From NCBI GenBank assembly GCA_029216955.1, contig JANAVB010016199.1:12212214-12276213 (forward strand): a DNA stretch of 64,000 nt. The letters run 5' to 3'. The position numbers and the translations under genes were made by a program. Source of the DNA: Iris pallida (taxonomy: Eukaryota; Streptophyta; Magnoliopsida; Asparagales; Iridaceae). The notes beneath the pieces are model-generated. The model saw only the letters and a list, made by a program, of their open reading frames with translations, was not told the origin of the DNA and ran no database searches. Below, piece after piece: positions 1-10,590 of the stretch. Numbering within the stretch: position 1 is the first letter of the stretch; each line of letters starts with the position of its first letter.

Positions 1-42
1 TAGATAACTATGTATCCGTCTAATGAATGAAAAAAAAAGAAC

Positions 43-55
43 TCTATTTATAGAG
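43..55 (-). promoter_or_regulatory. TATA box of the G1 LTR
   Basis: On the minus strand this reads TCTATAAATAGAG, a strong plant TATA box inside a near-palindrome. It lies about 50 bp from the LTR end, leaving room for only a very short R/U5. The same site occurs in the other LTR at about 22054-22066. Confidence 0.7.
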
Positions 56-263
56 TCAAAAATAATAACTGAAAAGATAACTGTCTTCACAGCCTGTGCT
101 TAGTTGAAAATCACGCAGGATTTAACATACGCAAGGTTATGAGCAGTTACTGGACGTGGCCTGTAACTGTTGGACACATGGCAATCATGCATGAGTCGTG
201 TGCAAGTTACAGGACACGCAGGCGAGAGATCAGTGGCATGGCTGCCACGTACTCCAATTTGAT

Positions 264-620
264 GAAATCTACGCAGACTTGTTGAAGACGAAATCCACGC
301 AGACTCGGGGTAGAAAGCTTCAAAATCCACGCAAACTTGGGGTAAGAAGCTTCAGAATCCATGCAGACTTGGTGAAGACGAAATCCACGCAGACTCGGGG
401 TAGAAAGCTTCAAAATCCACGCAAACTTGGGGCAAGAAGCTTCATAATCCATGCAGACTTGGTAAAGACAAAATCCACGCAGACTCGGGGTAGAAAGCTT
501 CAAAATCCACACAAACTTGGGGCAAGAAGCTTCAGAATCTACGCAGATTTTGATGAAGAAAACTTCAGAATCCACGCAGACTTGAGGAAGAAAACTTCAG
601 AATACACGCAGATTTGGGAT
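264..620. repeat. 90-bp tandem repeat inside the G1 LTR (3' copy)
   Basis: Three consecutive 90-bp units start at 291, 381 and 471, with degenerate partial units on both sides. Each unit holds three related sub-units of 32, 32 and 26 bp, each beginning near CCACGCA. The array sits upstream (minus strand) of the LTR TATA box, so it is in U3, where such repeats often act as enhancers. That role is inferred. Confidence 0.85.
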
Positions 621-984
621 AGAACTGCCAGCTGTCTTGATTCAGCGTGCCTCGACTGACACAAAATCTCTGGTAGTGATTACTTTTGTCAGTCACATTA
701 AATGACAAGAAGCTCTTTTGGTACGCCAACTTGACGAAGGTTGAGTCTTGCTGAAGAAGATTTCGAAAATCACGCAATAGACGGCTGTGATCTCTCGAAT
801 TCTGTGCATACGTGGCATACGAAGAGACATTCTTCGACTGTTGTGCTGTCAGTCATAATTACTCTCTGACAAATGATGAGCTGTCTCCCCAGCGTGATTT
901 GTAAATATTGTCTGGATCAACTGAGCGTGACTTTTGACTCTGTCCTGATCAACTCTGCGTGACTGTCATTTTTAAAGGCCTACA

Positions 985-999
985 AGACCCCCTTCAAAG
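985..999 (-). other. Polypurine tract of G1
   Basis: On the minus strand this reads CTTTGAAGGGGGTCT and abuts the LTR start TGTAGG. It would prime plus-strand DNA synthesis. Element G2 has a closely matching tract at the same position (31988-32001). Confidence 0.8.
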
Positions 1000-1227
1000 T
1001 TTTCGAAAAATTGAAAAGACTTCAAAATTTTCGAAATACTTTGAAAATAAGATGATAAGATGAAATCAGTCACGCTGAGATGACTTCAAATTTTTCGGAA
1101 GTCGGAAAGACTTTGAAGTTCTTTGAGAATATCCAAATGAACTTATTAAATGTCATGATGACTCTTTATTTTCCGATACTGATTACATCCAGTTTATGGT
1201 GGAATATGAACCGCCGGCGAGCTCTGT

Positions 1228-1235
1228 TATATAAA
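1228..1235 (+). promoter_or_regulatory. Plus-strand TATA box antisense to G1
   Basis: TATATAAA lies 39 bp before an ATG at 1274, on the strand opposite to G1 gag-pol. Spacing suits transcription starting about 30 bp downstream with a very short leader. It is one of two good TATA boxes on this strand in the 3' region of G1. Confidence 0.5.
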
Positions 1236-1273
1236 CAGGGAGAGGATTCATTTAATCTTCATCTTACGTCAAC

Positions 1274-1560
1274 ATGACACCAAAAAAGAATGCTGAGGAA
1301 GAAGCATGCAAGTTGGGCTTTTGTTCCCATGGTGACCCCACTTTTGGGGGTGAAGAGCCAGAGCCCCTTGTCTTCGAACTCAAAGATGATCCCTTGCAAC
1401 TAGCCAAGAATTTCTTGAGCTATTTTGGCTTAGATGGCTCGTTCTCTTCTGATGGGCGCAGCCTCATAAGCAGCGTGAAATGTTGAAGGCTCTGTTACAC
1501 CGCATGGGGGTCAAAAGCGTAGAAGAACTAGGCATTAAGCTCAGTCGCTCTGGAAAATAG
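1274..1560 (+). pseudogene. Antisense short ORF A in the G1 3' region
   Basis: An ATG at 1274 opens 70 codons ending in TGA near 1486. The protein starts MTPKKNAEEEACKLG and continues with a hydrophobic stretch LQLAKNFLSYFGLDG. Just past a 1-base frame change near 1455-1465, another frame reads on as a basic, helical segment (KALLHRMGVKSVEELG) and stops at 1558-1560. I read this as a roughly 95-residue ORF with one frameshift. It runs opposite to gag-pol, between pol and the 3' LTR, where extra ORFs, some antisense, are known in Tat elements. I recognise no domain. Confidence 0.5.
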
Positions 1561-1908
1561 AGCGTGTCTTTTGTGCTTTTGTTGCACTCTTTTTGTTTTG
1601 TCTTTTGTAAGGCTATCAGTGCCTGTCTTGAAGAATGAAGTACAACTTCTGTGTTTAATCTGCGTGCATTAATGAAGAATATTAATTAGCACCCTTTGAC
1701 TATTTCCAATGTTGCTCTGTCTTCCAAAGCACACGTAACACTCATTCCACGGTTTACGAGCGCTATTTATGCGGATCTTTTCCAAGAATAGACTTGTACT
1801 TTGCCCTTTAAATAGATAGAAGAGTTTCGCAGATACTCATCTCCCATTCCTTTTCTTCTTCTCTGAGAATGAAATTTTTGGGAGATTTCACTCTCAAACA
1901 GGAAAGCA

Positions 1909-2224
1909 ATGTTTTCTAATGTTCGACTTCTGCGCACTGTATCAAACATGAGTTTGCCAATCCTTAGCATCAAACTTGAAGGTAAGTCAGTGTAATACGT
2001 GTATTATTTTTGCTGTTGAAGATAGGCTTTCTGTTTCTTGTTTCTGATTTGAACAATACACGCCTGTTTCTGTTTGATAAATGCACACTGAATGATTTCT
2101 GTTGATACTTTCTGCAGAAACTTGGCTGAAAATTTTCTTCAGAACTGGCATTGGGGATGTGGATGTTGTGGAGAATATCCTGCTGACATCTACATCCAGG
2201 AGCTCATACGCTTTTGACGCGTAA
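1909..2224 (+). CDS. Candidate two-exon antisense gene B in the G1 3' region
   Basis: Exon 1 would be 1909-1981 and exon 2 2118-2224, joined across a 136-bp intron (1982-2117). The donor reads G|GTAAGTCAG and the acceptor TTTCTGCAG|A, both near consensus; the intron is T-rich at its 3' end. Splicing keeps one frame, giving 59 residues and a TAA stop at 2222-2224. The N-terminus (MFSNVRLLRTVSNMSL) is basic with no acidic residue, which loosely resembles an organelle presequence. A TTTAAATA box lies near 1806-1813. Against it: an upstream ATG at 1869 opens a short ORF overlapping this start, and no family is recognised. Real splice use is unproven. Confidence 0.35.
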
Positions 2225-3109
2225 ATCAGACAACTCAGAACTCTTCGTGGGATAGAAGGGTCTTCCTCAGATGGTAGGAAGAGCCTTTATACACGAGAGT
2301 TGGATGGTGGAGTCAACTCTACCCCGAGAAATCGGGTAGTAGAGTTCCTTTCACGGGAGAACTAGAAATTGTATCCCAAGGTTTGGATACATTCCTGTCT
2401 TCCTTGAGAGGTTACCCCCAATCCACCAGTTGTATTGGCAGCACCACGACTTCGGGCTGCCATACTCTGTGGTTCTCCTCTCGTCTGAGAGAGAAGACCA
2501 GAGTTTAATTCCTGTTGATCTGGTCGTGACTGGGATTCAGACAGTCAGGAATTGCCACCAACAACGAACCTGACGGAGATTGTCCGACGGAGAAGATCCA
2601 AAGAAGAAGATAGATCTCTATTAGGTTATTGTTGTGGTGTAGAATGAAAATCCAAGATTTGTAATAGATTTCCATTATGATTTATAAGAAAGTCTAAGAA
2701 AATGTAATAGACTTTTTGTGGTGAAATGAGAATGGAAATGATAATTCTTCTATGCTCAAAGATTTGTATTTGTGGATGAATTGTGGACATGATAGATAAT
2801 GAAATCTTCTTTTCTGTTTTAGAGTGTATGATATTATCAGAGGTATTATGGACGTGATAATAAGTAGGAACTCAAAAGAAAATAGATTGATTTCTATGCA
2901 GAGATCAAAAATGACAAATGAGCAAGTAGATTCGGAATTGATTCAGAGGTTATGAAAACATGATCAATAACGAATCCCCACTTTAATAAATTGATAGAAG
3001 ATCATGAACGGACGAATAAATGAACGGATGAATCGTCGGATGAACGCAATTAATGGATGGATGAACCGTCGGATGAACGTGACGTTTCATTATTTGTAGA
3101 ACTTCTACC
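2225..3109. other. Non-coding 3' region of G1
   Basis: No ORF of note is open on either strand. The stretch 2225-2620 has mixed base composition and several short inverted repeats. After 2640 it becomes AT-rich. At about 3004-3085 a motif close to ATGAACCGTCGGATGAACG is repeated imperfectly. Confidence 0.5.
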
Positions 3110-3117
3110 TATAAATA
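3110..3117 (+). promoter_or_regulatory. Second plus-strand TATA box in the G1 3' region
   Basis: TATAAATA precedes open reading frame C by about 40 bp. A transcript starting about 30 bp downstream would begin near 3140, just inside the open frame. Confidence 0.5.
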
Positions 3118-3158
3118 TAGCAGAAATTTGACAAGAACGAACACTTCTTCTTTCAAAC

Positions 3159-3488
3159 ATAAAAATATCGTCTGAAGAAGCATTCAAGAAAACTGGAATT
3201 GCCTCAAAAGTTCAGAAAGGCACTGAAGAACACCCTGTTGATCCAGTTCAATCGAAGAAGACGGAAGCAGGCGAAGGTTCGTCTGCACCCAAGCCACCAA
3301 AGGACATTCTGGATTTCCTGCTCGAACCAGGAAAGACTGAAGAAGAAGAAGCCATGAGGATGGCCGTTTGCAAGTTCCTCGTGGGTTCTAGCAAGGAGGT
3401 TCTCGACTCTTTTGCTGATCACGTCTTCGAGAAGGACGGCAGTGGTCCATATCCAAATGTAGAAAAGGATGATAGTGATCTTCTTTAA
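3159..3488 (+). pseudogene. Antisense ORF C in the G1 3' region, probable lost start codon
   Basis: The frame is open from 3132 to the TAA at 3486-3488, on the strand opposite to pol. There is no ATG until 3354. At 3159 an ATA is followed by a sensible N-terminus (KISSEEAFKK), so the start may have been ATG mutated to ATA; this is inferred. From there the product would be 109 residues: a Lys/Glu/Pro-rich half, then DILDFLLEPGKTEEEEAM and a helical C-terminal part ending in acidic residues (EKDDSDLL). The TATA box at 3110 fits. No domain is recognised. Confidence 0.45.
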
Positions 3489-3574
3489 TATCATGTATCA
3501 TCATTCATGATAAAAATAAAATAAAAATTTTATTTCTAAACATGAAACTGTCTGATGATTACAAGCATTTACAT

Positions 3575-4752
3575 TTATACATAGTACTTTTTAAGGAATT
3601 TGCCATTAATAGGCATCAAAACTTTTCGACCATCCAATTCTGAGAGTTGATAAGCTCCATTTGAGAAAACTTTGCTCACAATATAGGGTCCTTCCCACTT
3701 TGCGTCAAATTTGCCCTTGCTCATATGAGTCATAGTCATAGGACGTCTGACAGTTAGAACAAGTTCTCCTTTTTGATACGCCCGAATTCTGACTTTCTTA
3801 TTAAAAGCTCTTGAAATTCTAGCTTGATAGAATTCAATATTCTGTTGAGCAGATAATCGCTTTTCATCCAGAGCTTCTAATTCTTGAAGTCGAAGACGAT
3901 CATTATTTTCTGCAGTGAGTTCATTAGCGATTGCTATCCTTAAAGAAGGAATTTGAATCTCTAATGGAAGAACAGCTTCGCAACCATACACCAGAGAGAA
4001 GGGTCTACATTTAGTAGCATTACGAACTGTAGTGCGATAAGCCCACAAATATTCACCGAGCTTCTCACTCCAATTACGTTTGTTAGTAGAGACAAACTTC
4101 TTTAGGAGTTTGATGATGGTCTTGTTGAAAGCTTCTGCTAATCCGTTAGCTGTCGGATTATATGCGGTAGAAGCCACATTGTTGATCCGGTGATCGTCAC
4201 AGAATCGAGTAAACTTTTGACTGACGAACTGTGGTCCGTTATCATGAATAAGGCGTCGAGGAACACTAAATCTATAGATGACGTGGTGCTTAATAAAGCA
4301 AATGACATTGGACGTCTTAACTTCAGACAAAGGAATGGCTTCGGCCCATTTGGAGAAGTAATCGGTTATTGCAAGAATAAACCGATGACCCTTAGATGAC
4401 GGCGGATTGATTGGACTAATAATGTCCATGCCCCAAGCTTCGAAGGGCCATGATGCTGCCGTCGGATGTAGAAATTCCGAAGATTGATGAATAAATCTGC
4501 ATGGATTTGACAAGCTTTACACTTTTTTGCATATTCGATGGCGTCTGATACCATAGTAGGCCAATAATAATCCATACGTCGAATATGGTCTTGAAGTTTT
4601 GGTCCAGGCTGATGTGCTCCATAAATTCCATCATGTGCTTCACGAATAATTTGTTGAGCCTTGTCACCGGCAACACATCGGAGAAGTAAACCATCATAGG
4701 CTCAACGATATAAGGTCTTTGTTGTATGATTATAATAGAATCGGAATGATCG
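3575..4752 (-). pseudogene. pol: Integrase region of G1 pol
   Basis: The C-terminal part of the polyprotein inserts the cDNA into the genome. Reading minus strand, the zinc-binding region includes CKACQIHADL (around 4510); the core follows with the three acidic residues in GMDII, HDNGPQ and NGLAEAFNK. The C-terminal domain carries KWEGPYIV and ends KFLKKYYV with the stop at 3575. An in-frame TGA lies at 4702-4704, and the frame shifts once near 4510. The same protein in G2 is cut in two by another element. Confidence 0.9.
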
Positions 4753-7596
4753 TCATCTGATAGATGCTGCTTCACTCGGATCATCCGGAAGAATATCATA
4801 CAATACAAAATCTAAGAAAGGAAGTCTCCAATCCGTATCCGTATTTTGATTCTCGGCCGAATGACTGAAGATGAATTCCATGCTGGAATCAGATGAAGAT
4901 GATGAAGATTTACGACTAAATCCAAATCCTCTTGTTGTGTTGACGTCATGAGATGTTGATTCTTCAGTGTCAACTGGAAGTCCTAGGGTCAGGTTATTTT
5001 CAAGATGAAATAATTCTCGATTGCGAACAAGAATCATTTATTGTCGTCTAATTGGGATAGCCAACACCGCTGCAAGATTAGCTAGAGCATCAGCTTCTGT
5101 GTTACATGCTCGTCTAACATGTTCAATGAAGAATTCTTCAAACGAAAAAGCCATAATTATAGCTGATCTATGATAAGGAACCAGATCTTGATGGCGGACT
5201 TCATAAGTACCCTTTATCTGATTGACAATGAGTTTAGAGTCTCCGTACGCCTCCAAATGTTGAATATTTAGATGTTTAGCGAGTTGAAGACCAATGAGTA
5301 ATGCATTGTACTCAGCTACATTGTTTGAACACGGCTGATCGAGAGAATAAGCTCTTTGGATAGCAAGACCTTCTGGCGATACAAGAACGATTCCAACTCC
5401 AGCGACAACATCACCATTAGGACCTATCCTTGAAGCTCCATCAAAGAATAGACGCCAAGTAGGATCTTCTTCAGCAATTTGGTTTGAATCTAGAACTTCA
5501 TCTGGAATTTCGTCATAGAGTTTTGAATCTTCTGGAATTGAATGAGCAGCCAGAAAATCAGCTAAAGCTTGTCCTTTGACTGACTTCTGAGGAATATAAT
5601 GCATGTCATACTGTGCAAGTAGGATTCCCCAGTTAGCTAATCGAGAATTCAAAATACTGGGTTTCTTCATCATGATCCGTATAGGATTGATCCTGGAGAT
5701 GACATGAATAGTCTGGCCAATGATATAATGTCGTATCTTTTGAACAGCGAACATCAAGGCTAGACATTCTTTTTCAACCGGTGAATATCGAGGTTCAGCT
5801 CCGGTCATAGTATGACTGAGATAGTAGATGGCTTGTTCATGACCATTTTGATTCTTTTGAGCGAGTAATGCACCCAATGAATGACTCATTGCTCGAGTAT
5901 ATAGGAGAAATGGAATTCCTGAAACGGGAGGTACCAATATTGGAGGGTTCATCAGATATTGTTTTATATCATCGAATGCTTTCTGACATTCATCATTCCA
6001 GACAAAAGAAACTCCTTTCTTCATAAGTTTGTTGAATGGTCTGCAGCGTCCTGATAAATTAGAGATGAATCTCCTGATATAAGCGATCCTTCCTTGAAAT
6101 CCTCGTAGCTCTTTTAAGGTGCGTGGAGGACGCATCTCTTGGATGGCTTTGATCTTCTCGGGATCCACGTGTATACCTTTAGAGGTAATGACGAAGCCGA
6201 GAAATTTACCACTAGAGACGCCTAAGAAGGACTTAGTAGGGTTCATCTTTAATTGATGTTTACGCATTAGATCAAATATAGTCTTCAAATTTTGGATATG
6301 ATCCTCCTTTTGTCGACTTTTGACTGCAATATCATCAATATAGCATTCGACTATTTTCCGCAAATGTTCACGAAATATAGTGCTCATAGCTCGTTGATAA
6401 GTTGCTCCTGCATTCTTGAGACCGAATGGCATAACTGTATAACAGTATGTACCGATCAGCGTTCTGAAAGAAGTGTGCTTCTCGTCATCTGGAAACATTT
6501 TAATCTGATTGTATCCAGAATACCCGTCCATGAATGACATCCGCTCAAATCCACAGGTATTATCAATCATGACATCAGTGATTGGTAGAGGGAATTCGTC
6601 TTTAGGGCATGCCGCATGGAGATCGCGGAAGTCTATGCATACTCTGACCTTGCCAGTCTTTTTAAGGACAGGAACTATGTTAGCCACCCAATCGGGATGT
6701 TGTTCCTCTCTAATAAACTCGGAGGTTATGAGTTTATTGACTTCAACTTCAATTGCATCCATAATATCTGGACGAAATCGTCGCTGTTGTTGTTTGACCG
6801 GTTTGGCATTCGGCAAGATATTGAGCTTGTGAGTTGCAATTTGTGGATCAAGTCCTGGCATATCTTCATAACTCCAAGCGAAGATGTCGATGTAGTCACG
6901 AATGAGTTTGATCATGTCTTGCTTATCAGGTTCAGAAAGACTTTCACTAATGAATATTGGTTTGGGAGATCCCTCTTCACCAACATCTATTTGAACAAGT
7001 TTGTCTTCAGTCGGAGGTTCTTTTTGCTCGAAACGGAACTCCCATTGATTATCTAATCTTTGGGCCCATTGTTCCGATTCAGGTGAGATTTCAAACTCTT
7101 CTTCGTCTTCATCACTTTCTTCAGAATGGTCAATAGAAACCATGTTGGAAGACAGAATGTTGCAGTAGAAGTCCCCGATACTCATATCGGAATCCCAAGA
7201 AGTGGTACTAGAAGAATCAGATCTTTTATCTTTGTCAGACTCAGGATCTTCATGGATAATATTGATAAAAGGAGTAGGAGCAATATAGCCTAATCCGCAT
7301 TTTGTCCTTCCATATTTCAGAGGAGGAATACGAACAGGCATTTTTTTTTCCTTTCCACTATTGAGGCTAGTCCTGAAGTTATAGCCCATATTTTTGATGA
7401 TGTCTTTAGATTGCTGACTATAATGACGTAGTTGTAATCTTCCAGTGTCATCATTTTTGTCTTCATCTTCTAAATCAGAAGGACTTTGGGGCCCTTTATA
7501 GAAGAATATTGGAATGTCTCCTGGCTTTCTGCTGGGAACTAGAAAGTATGAAGATTGTACAGGTTCTAGGGATACATCTGTATGAACAGTCTGTAC
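4753..7596 (-). pseudogene. pol: Reverse transcriptase, RNase H and archaeal-type RNase H of G1 pol
   Basis: From the nested element at 7597 the frame is open down to a TAA at 5038-5040 and resumes in the same frame to a TGA at 4753-4755. Counting from the ATG at 7389, the polymerase signature VCIDFRDL and catalytic YIDD (about residue 350) are intact. They are followed by the first RNase H, a connection region (KGQALADFLAAH), and a second RNase H with FFDGASRIGP, NVAEYNALLIGL and YGDSKLIVNQ (about residues 645-770). The second RNase H is diagnostic of Tat elements. The frame continues upstream across the nested insertion into the protease, so gag-pol was one polyprotein. Confidence 0.93.
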
Positions 7597-8726
7597 TGTT
7601 GGCCCATTCCATGGTCACACCCGATTTCGATAATCAACTTATACTTTAGTCCATACACAAAATATAGAAAATGCTGCTAACTATTTCAGGATACATGAAA
7701 TCTTATTCAACGGACGATGTACTGCATAAATCCAAGCGTCAAAGTCATCAAAATTTCTGAAGACTCTTTTCTACTTTTATTCTGTATTTTTACACTTTAT
7801 TGAGTCTAGGAATTTCCTTGTAAAATCAAGTATGGTATTACTGGCTTAGGGTTAAAATTATTCTCCTTCTCTAAACCTATTTTTACCCTTCATATTTTCG
7901 ATTACAAATATTTCAAAAATGTATTTCGAAAATATTCCTTTTCAAATGATTTTACAAATTACCAAAAATATGTTTGTAAACTGTTTTTACAAAAGAATTT
8001 TATTATATCTCCTGACAGAACTCCTAGCCGAGTTCGGCCCGAGTTCGGCCCGAACTCTGACCGAGTTCGGTCAGTTTGTATTCAAACTTCAGTTGCCTCC
8101 AAATCTGCGAGCAACGTCTATTTTGCGAGATATTTGCATCCGAACTCTGTCCGAGTTCTGCCCGAGTTCGGTTGGTGAAAACACCTATAAATAGAGAAGA
8201 ACTTTTCATTTCAAAACATCAATTCATTCTTCACTCTCTTCTCTATTCATCTCAAGTGTTTTCTAGTGATCTAAAAATTTCAAATCTCACCTATACTTCT
8301 CTTAGCCAAAAGCCAGTACTATCAGATTTGATTTAGAAGTCTTTTGGTTATTCAGAGTTGTAAAGAGGTCGTCAAGTTTCAACAACAAATTCTCGTTGTG
8401 GAGCTGGTCGTGCGCTCGTCACCAAGCACGGTGTGTGTTGGAGTTGGTCGTGCACTCGTCAACAAGCACGGTGGTGTAAGAGTTGCAAGCACTCAGTTAA
8501 AGCTTGTGCCTTTAGTGGATTAACATCGAGCAAGAGTACTCGAGACTGGATTAGTCCTCTCAGAGGGATACCAGTATACATCGCTGTGTTACTGAGTTTG
8601 ATTCTCCTATCTTTATTTACTGCTCTTACATCATTGCCATAGTTTAATTTTTAATTGGTGATTTTATTTCCGCTGCACACACGCACTCTATTCACCCCCC
8701 CTCTAGAAGTGCTCAACGATCCTACA
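7597..8726 (+). repeat. 5' LTR of C1
   Basis: The LTR starts TGTTGGCCCATT and ends CGATCCTACA, with the standard TG...CA ends. It carries two clusters of GAGTTCGG repeats, a TATA box at 8186-8193 and a run of seven Cs near the end. Confidence 0.97.
8028..8193 (+). promoter_or_regulatory. U3 promoter of the C1 5' LTR
   Basis: Two clusters of the motif CCGAGTTCGG and its inverse CCGAACTC lie at 8028-8070 and 8131-8172, followed by TATAAATA at 8186-8193. The motifs are partly palindromic, as transcription-factor sites often are. The same motif recurs ahead of the env-position ORF (13933-13990) and in the C2 LTR. The equivalent TATA box in the 3' LTR is at 16368-16375. Confidence 0.65.
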
Positions 8727-8728
8727 AT

Positions 8729-8740
8729 TGGTATCAGAGC
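8729..8740 (+). other. tRNA-iMet primer binding site of C1
   Basis: TGGTATCAGAGC, two bases after the LTR end, is complementary to the 3' end of plant initiator tRNA-Met, the usual primer of Ty1/copia elements. Confidence 0.95.
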
Positions 8741-8780
8741 AGGTTATATTCTTATATAACATATCCTAGAGAGTATATAT

Positions 8781-10590
8781 ATGGCAGCCGTGAAATCTAT
8801 ATTCAACGGTGAAGGGCAATCCACAAATAGACCTCCCCTATTTGATGGAACAAACTATACATACTGGAAAACACGTATGACTTTCTTTTTAAAGTCTCTA
8901 GATTTTGATTTATGGTCAATAGTCATTGATGGGTATAAGAAACCACCACCTACAGTGGTTGAAGGTATTCTTATGGAAAAGACGCATGACAAGTACACCG
9001 ATGCTGAAAAAGCAAAGGCTAGTCTTGATGCTCGAGCCATCAATGCACTATTCTGTGCAATTGACAAAACCGAGTTCAATAGAGTTTCTACCTGCAAGAC
9101 GTCTCATGAAATTTGGAAACTCCTTGAGGTAACCCATGAAGGGACTTCCCAAGTCAAGGAATCCAAAATCAGTAGACTGACTCAGGAATATGAATCTTTT
9201 AAAATGAAACCTGGTGAGTCAATTACACAGATGTTTACTCGTTTCCTTGATATAACTAATCCCCTTCAATCTCTTGGTAAAGATTACAGCAACCATGAGA
9301 AAATCAGGAAAGTACTGAGGGCTCTAACAAAGAACTGGAATCCAAAAGCCACAGCAATCATTGAAGGAAACGATCTCACCACGATGACTCTAGAAACACT
9401 GATGGGCAAATTGATGACTCATGAGCTCGACTTGCAAGACTTTGAAGAGGCCACACCAAAAGAAAAGACTATCGCCTTCAAAGCTCAAGCAAGAAAATCA
9501 ACATGCAATGACTCAGATGAAGAATCATCAAGTGGTGATGAACGTGCCTTACTTGTGAAGAACTTCAAGAAATATCTAAAGTTCACAAGCAGAAAGAAGA
9601 AAGACATCCAAGAAAGCAATGAAGACGAGACTATATGCTTCGGATGCAAGAAATCAGGGCACATGAAGAAGGACTGTCCAGCTACCAAGAAGAGCAGTCC
9701 ATATGATCGGTCAAGATCAAACAGAAGATCCACATCTGGCCGAAAGTATGCCAACACAAGCATCTGGCACGAGAGTGATGCCAGTGACTCAGAAGAAGAA
9801 GACAGACCTTGCAGCAATGCAAATGTTTGTCTTATGGCATTCGAAAAGGTATCATCTAATCCTCTGTTTGATGATTTTACTTTTGATGAACTAGAGACTG
9901 CCTTTAGCGATTTACTTGAAGATCACAAAACTGTGCTCGACAAGTATAAGCAATCTCGAAAAGAGATTAAGGCACACACAGCCGAGATAGCTAGATTGTC
10001 TAATTTACTTGAAGACATTAAAGAGACATCTACTACCGGTAACACGGAAGAGATAGCCAAACTTAGACTATCAAGAGGCTATCCTCAACATTGAAAAGAA
10101 AGAAAAAGACTATGTCAAAATACACAAACTTTATGACATAGAGAAGAAGTTGCACCTAGTAACTGAACAAAGACTCCTTGATATGACTGCAAGATACGAA
10201 GAGTCTGTAGCGATTTCTAAAAAGTTAGAAATCAAGTTGGGCAAACAGGCAATACCTGTGACACAGCCCAAGATTAGTCCTAATGCAAAGCATACACCAA
10301 AAAGGACTAAAAACAAGAAAGCACAAAGGAAACACGAACACTATTATGCTTTCACTTATAGGTTTTCCAAACAGAACAAGCCTGCAAACACAGTTTATTC
10401 CACTAAACTGACTTGCACATACTGTGGTACACACGGTCATATATCACAATATTGTATGGCAAGAAAGCTTGTTGATAACCATACTCTAGTTTGGAAACCT
10501 AAGGCTAATCTGAGTGGACCCTTCAGAAAATGGGTACCAAAGGATTCATCTACTTGTCTTGTAGGTGGACCCACAACCCTCTCATGCTAG
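8781..10590 (+). pseudogene. gag: Gag of C1, with one frame change
   Basis: The ATG at 8781 opens 437 codons. The N-terminal part (PPLFDGTNYTYWKTRMTFFL) and the following helical region match the copia-type gag family (UBN2). A CCHC zinc knuckle, CFGCKKSGHMKKDC, is at about residues 285-300, and an acidic, coiled-coil-like tail follows. Near 10073 the frame changes. The next frame carries a coiled coil and a second CCHC knuckle (CTYCGTHGHISQYC, about 10414-10455) and ends at 10590, overlapping the pol frame. Two knuckles fit Sirevirus gag. The shift near 10073 is probably a mutation or a base-call error; the later one could be the natural gag-pol junction. Confidence 0.88.

Larger units (their letters stand above)
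1..984 (-). repeat. 3' LTR of G1 (six bases cut by window edge)
   Basis: This copy matches 22013-22995 almost base for base. In element orientation the LTR begins TGTAGGCC (complement of 977-984), with the polypurine tract directly in front. The intact copy ends CTGTCA; here those last six bases fall outside the window. The long ORFs on both strands here come from an internal repeat whose unit is a multiple of three and are not genes. Confidence 0.93.

Noticed and set aside
198..659. Long ORFs on both strands in the LTR (also 22209-22670)
   Set aside because: The 90-bp repeat is a multiple of three, which keeps frames open on both strands; the sequence is LTR.
8433..8642. Small ORF in the C1 LTR, repeated at 16615-16824
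   Set aside because: It repeats only because LTRs are copies; there is no sign of coding use.
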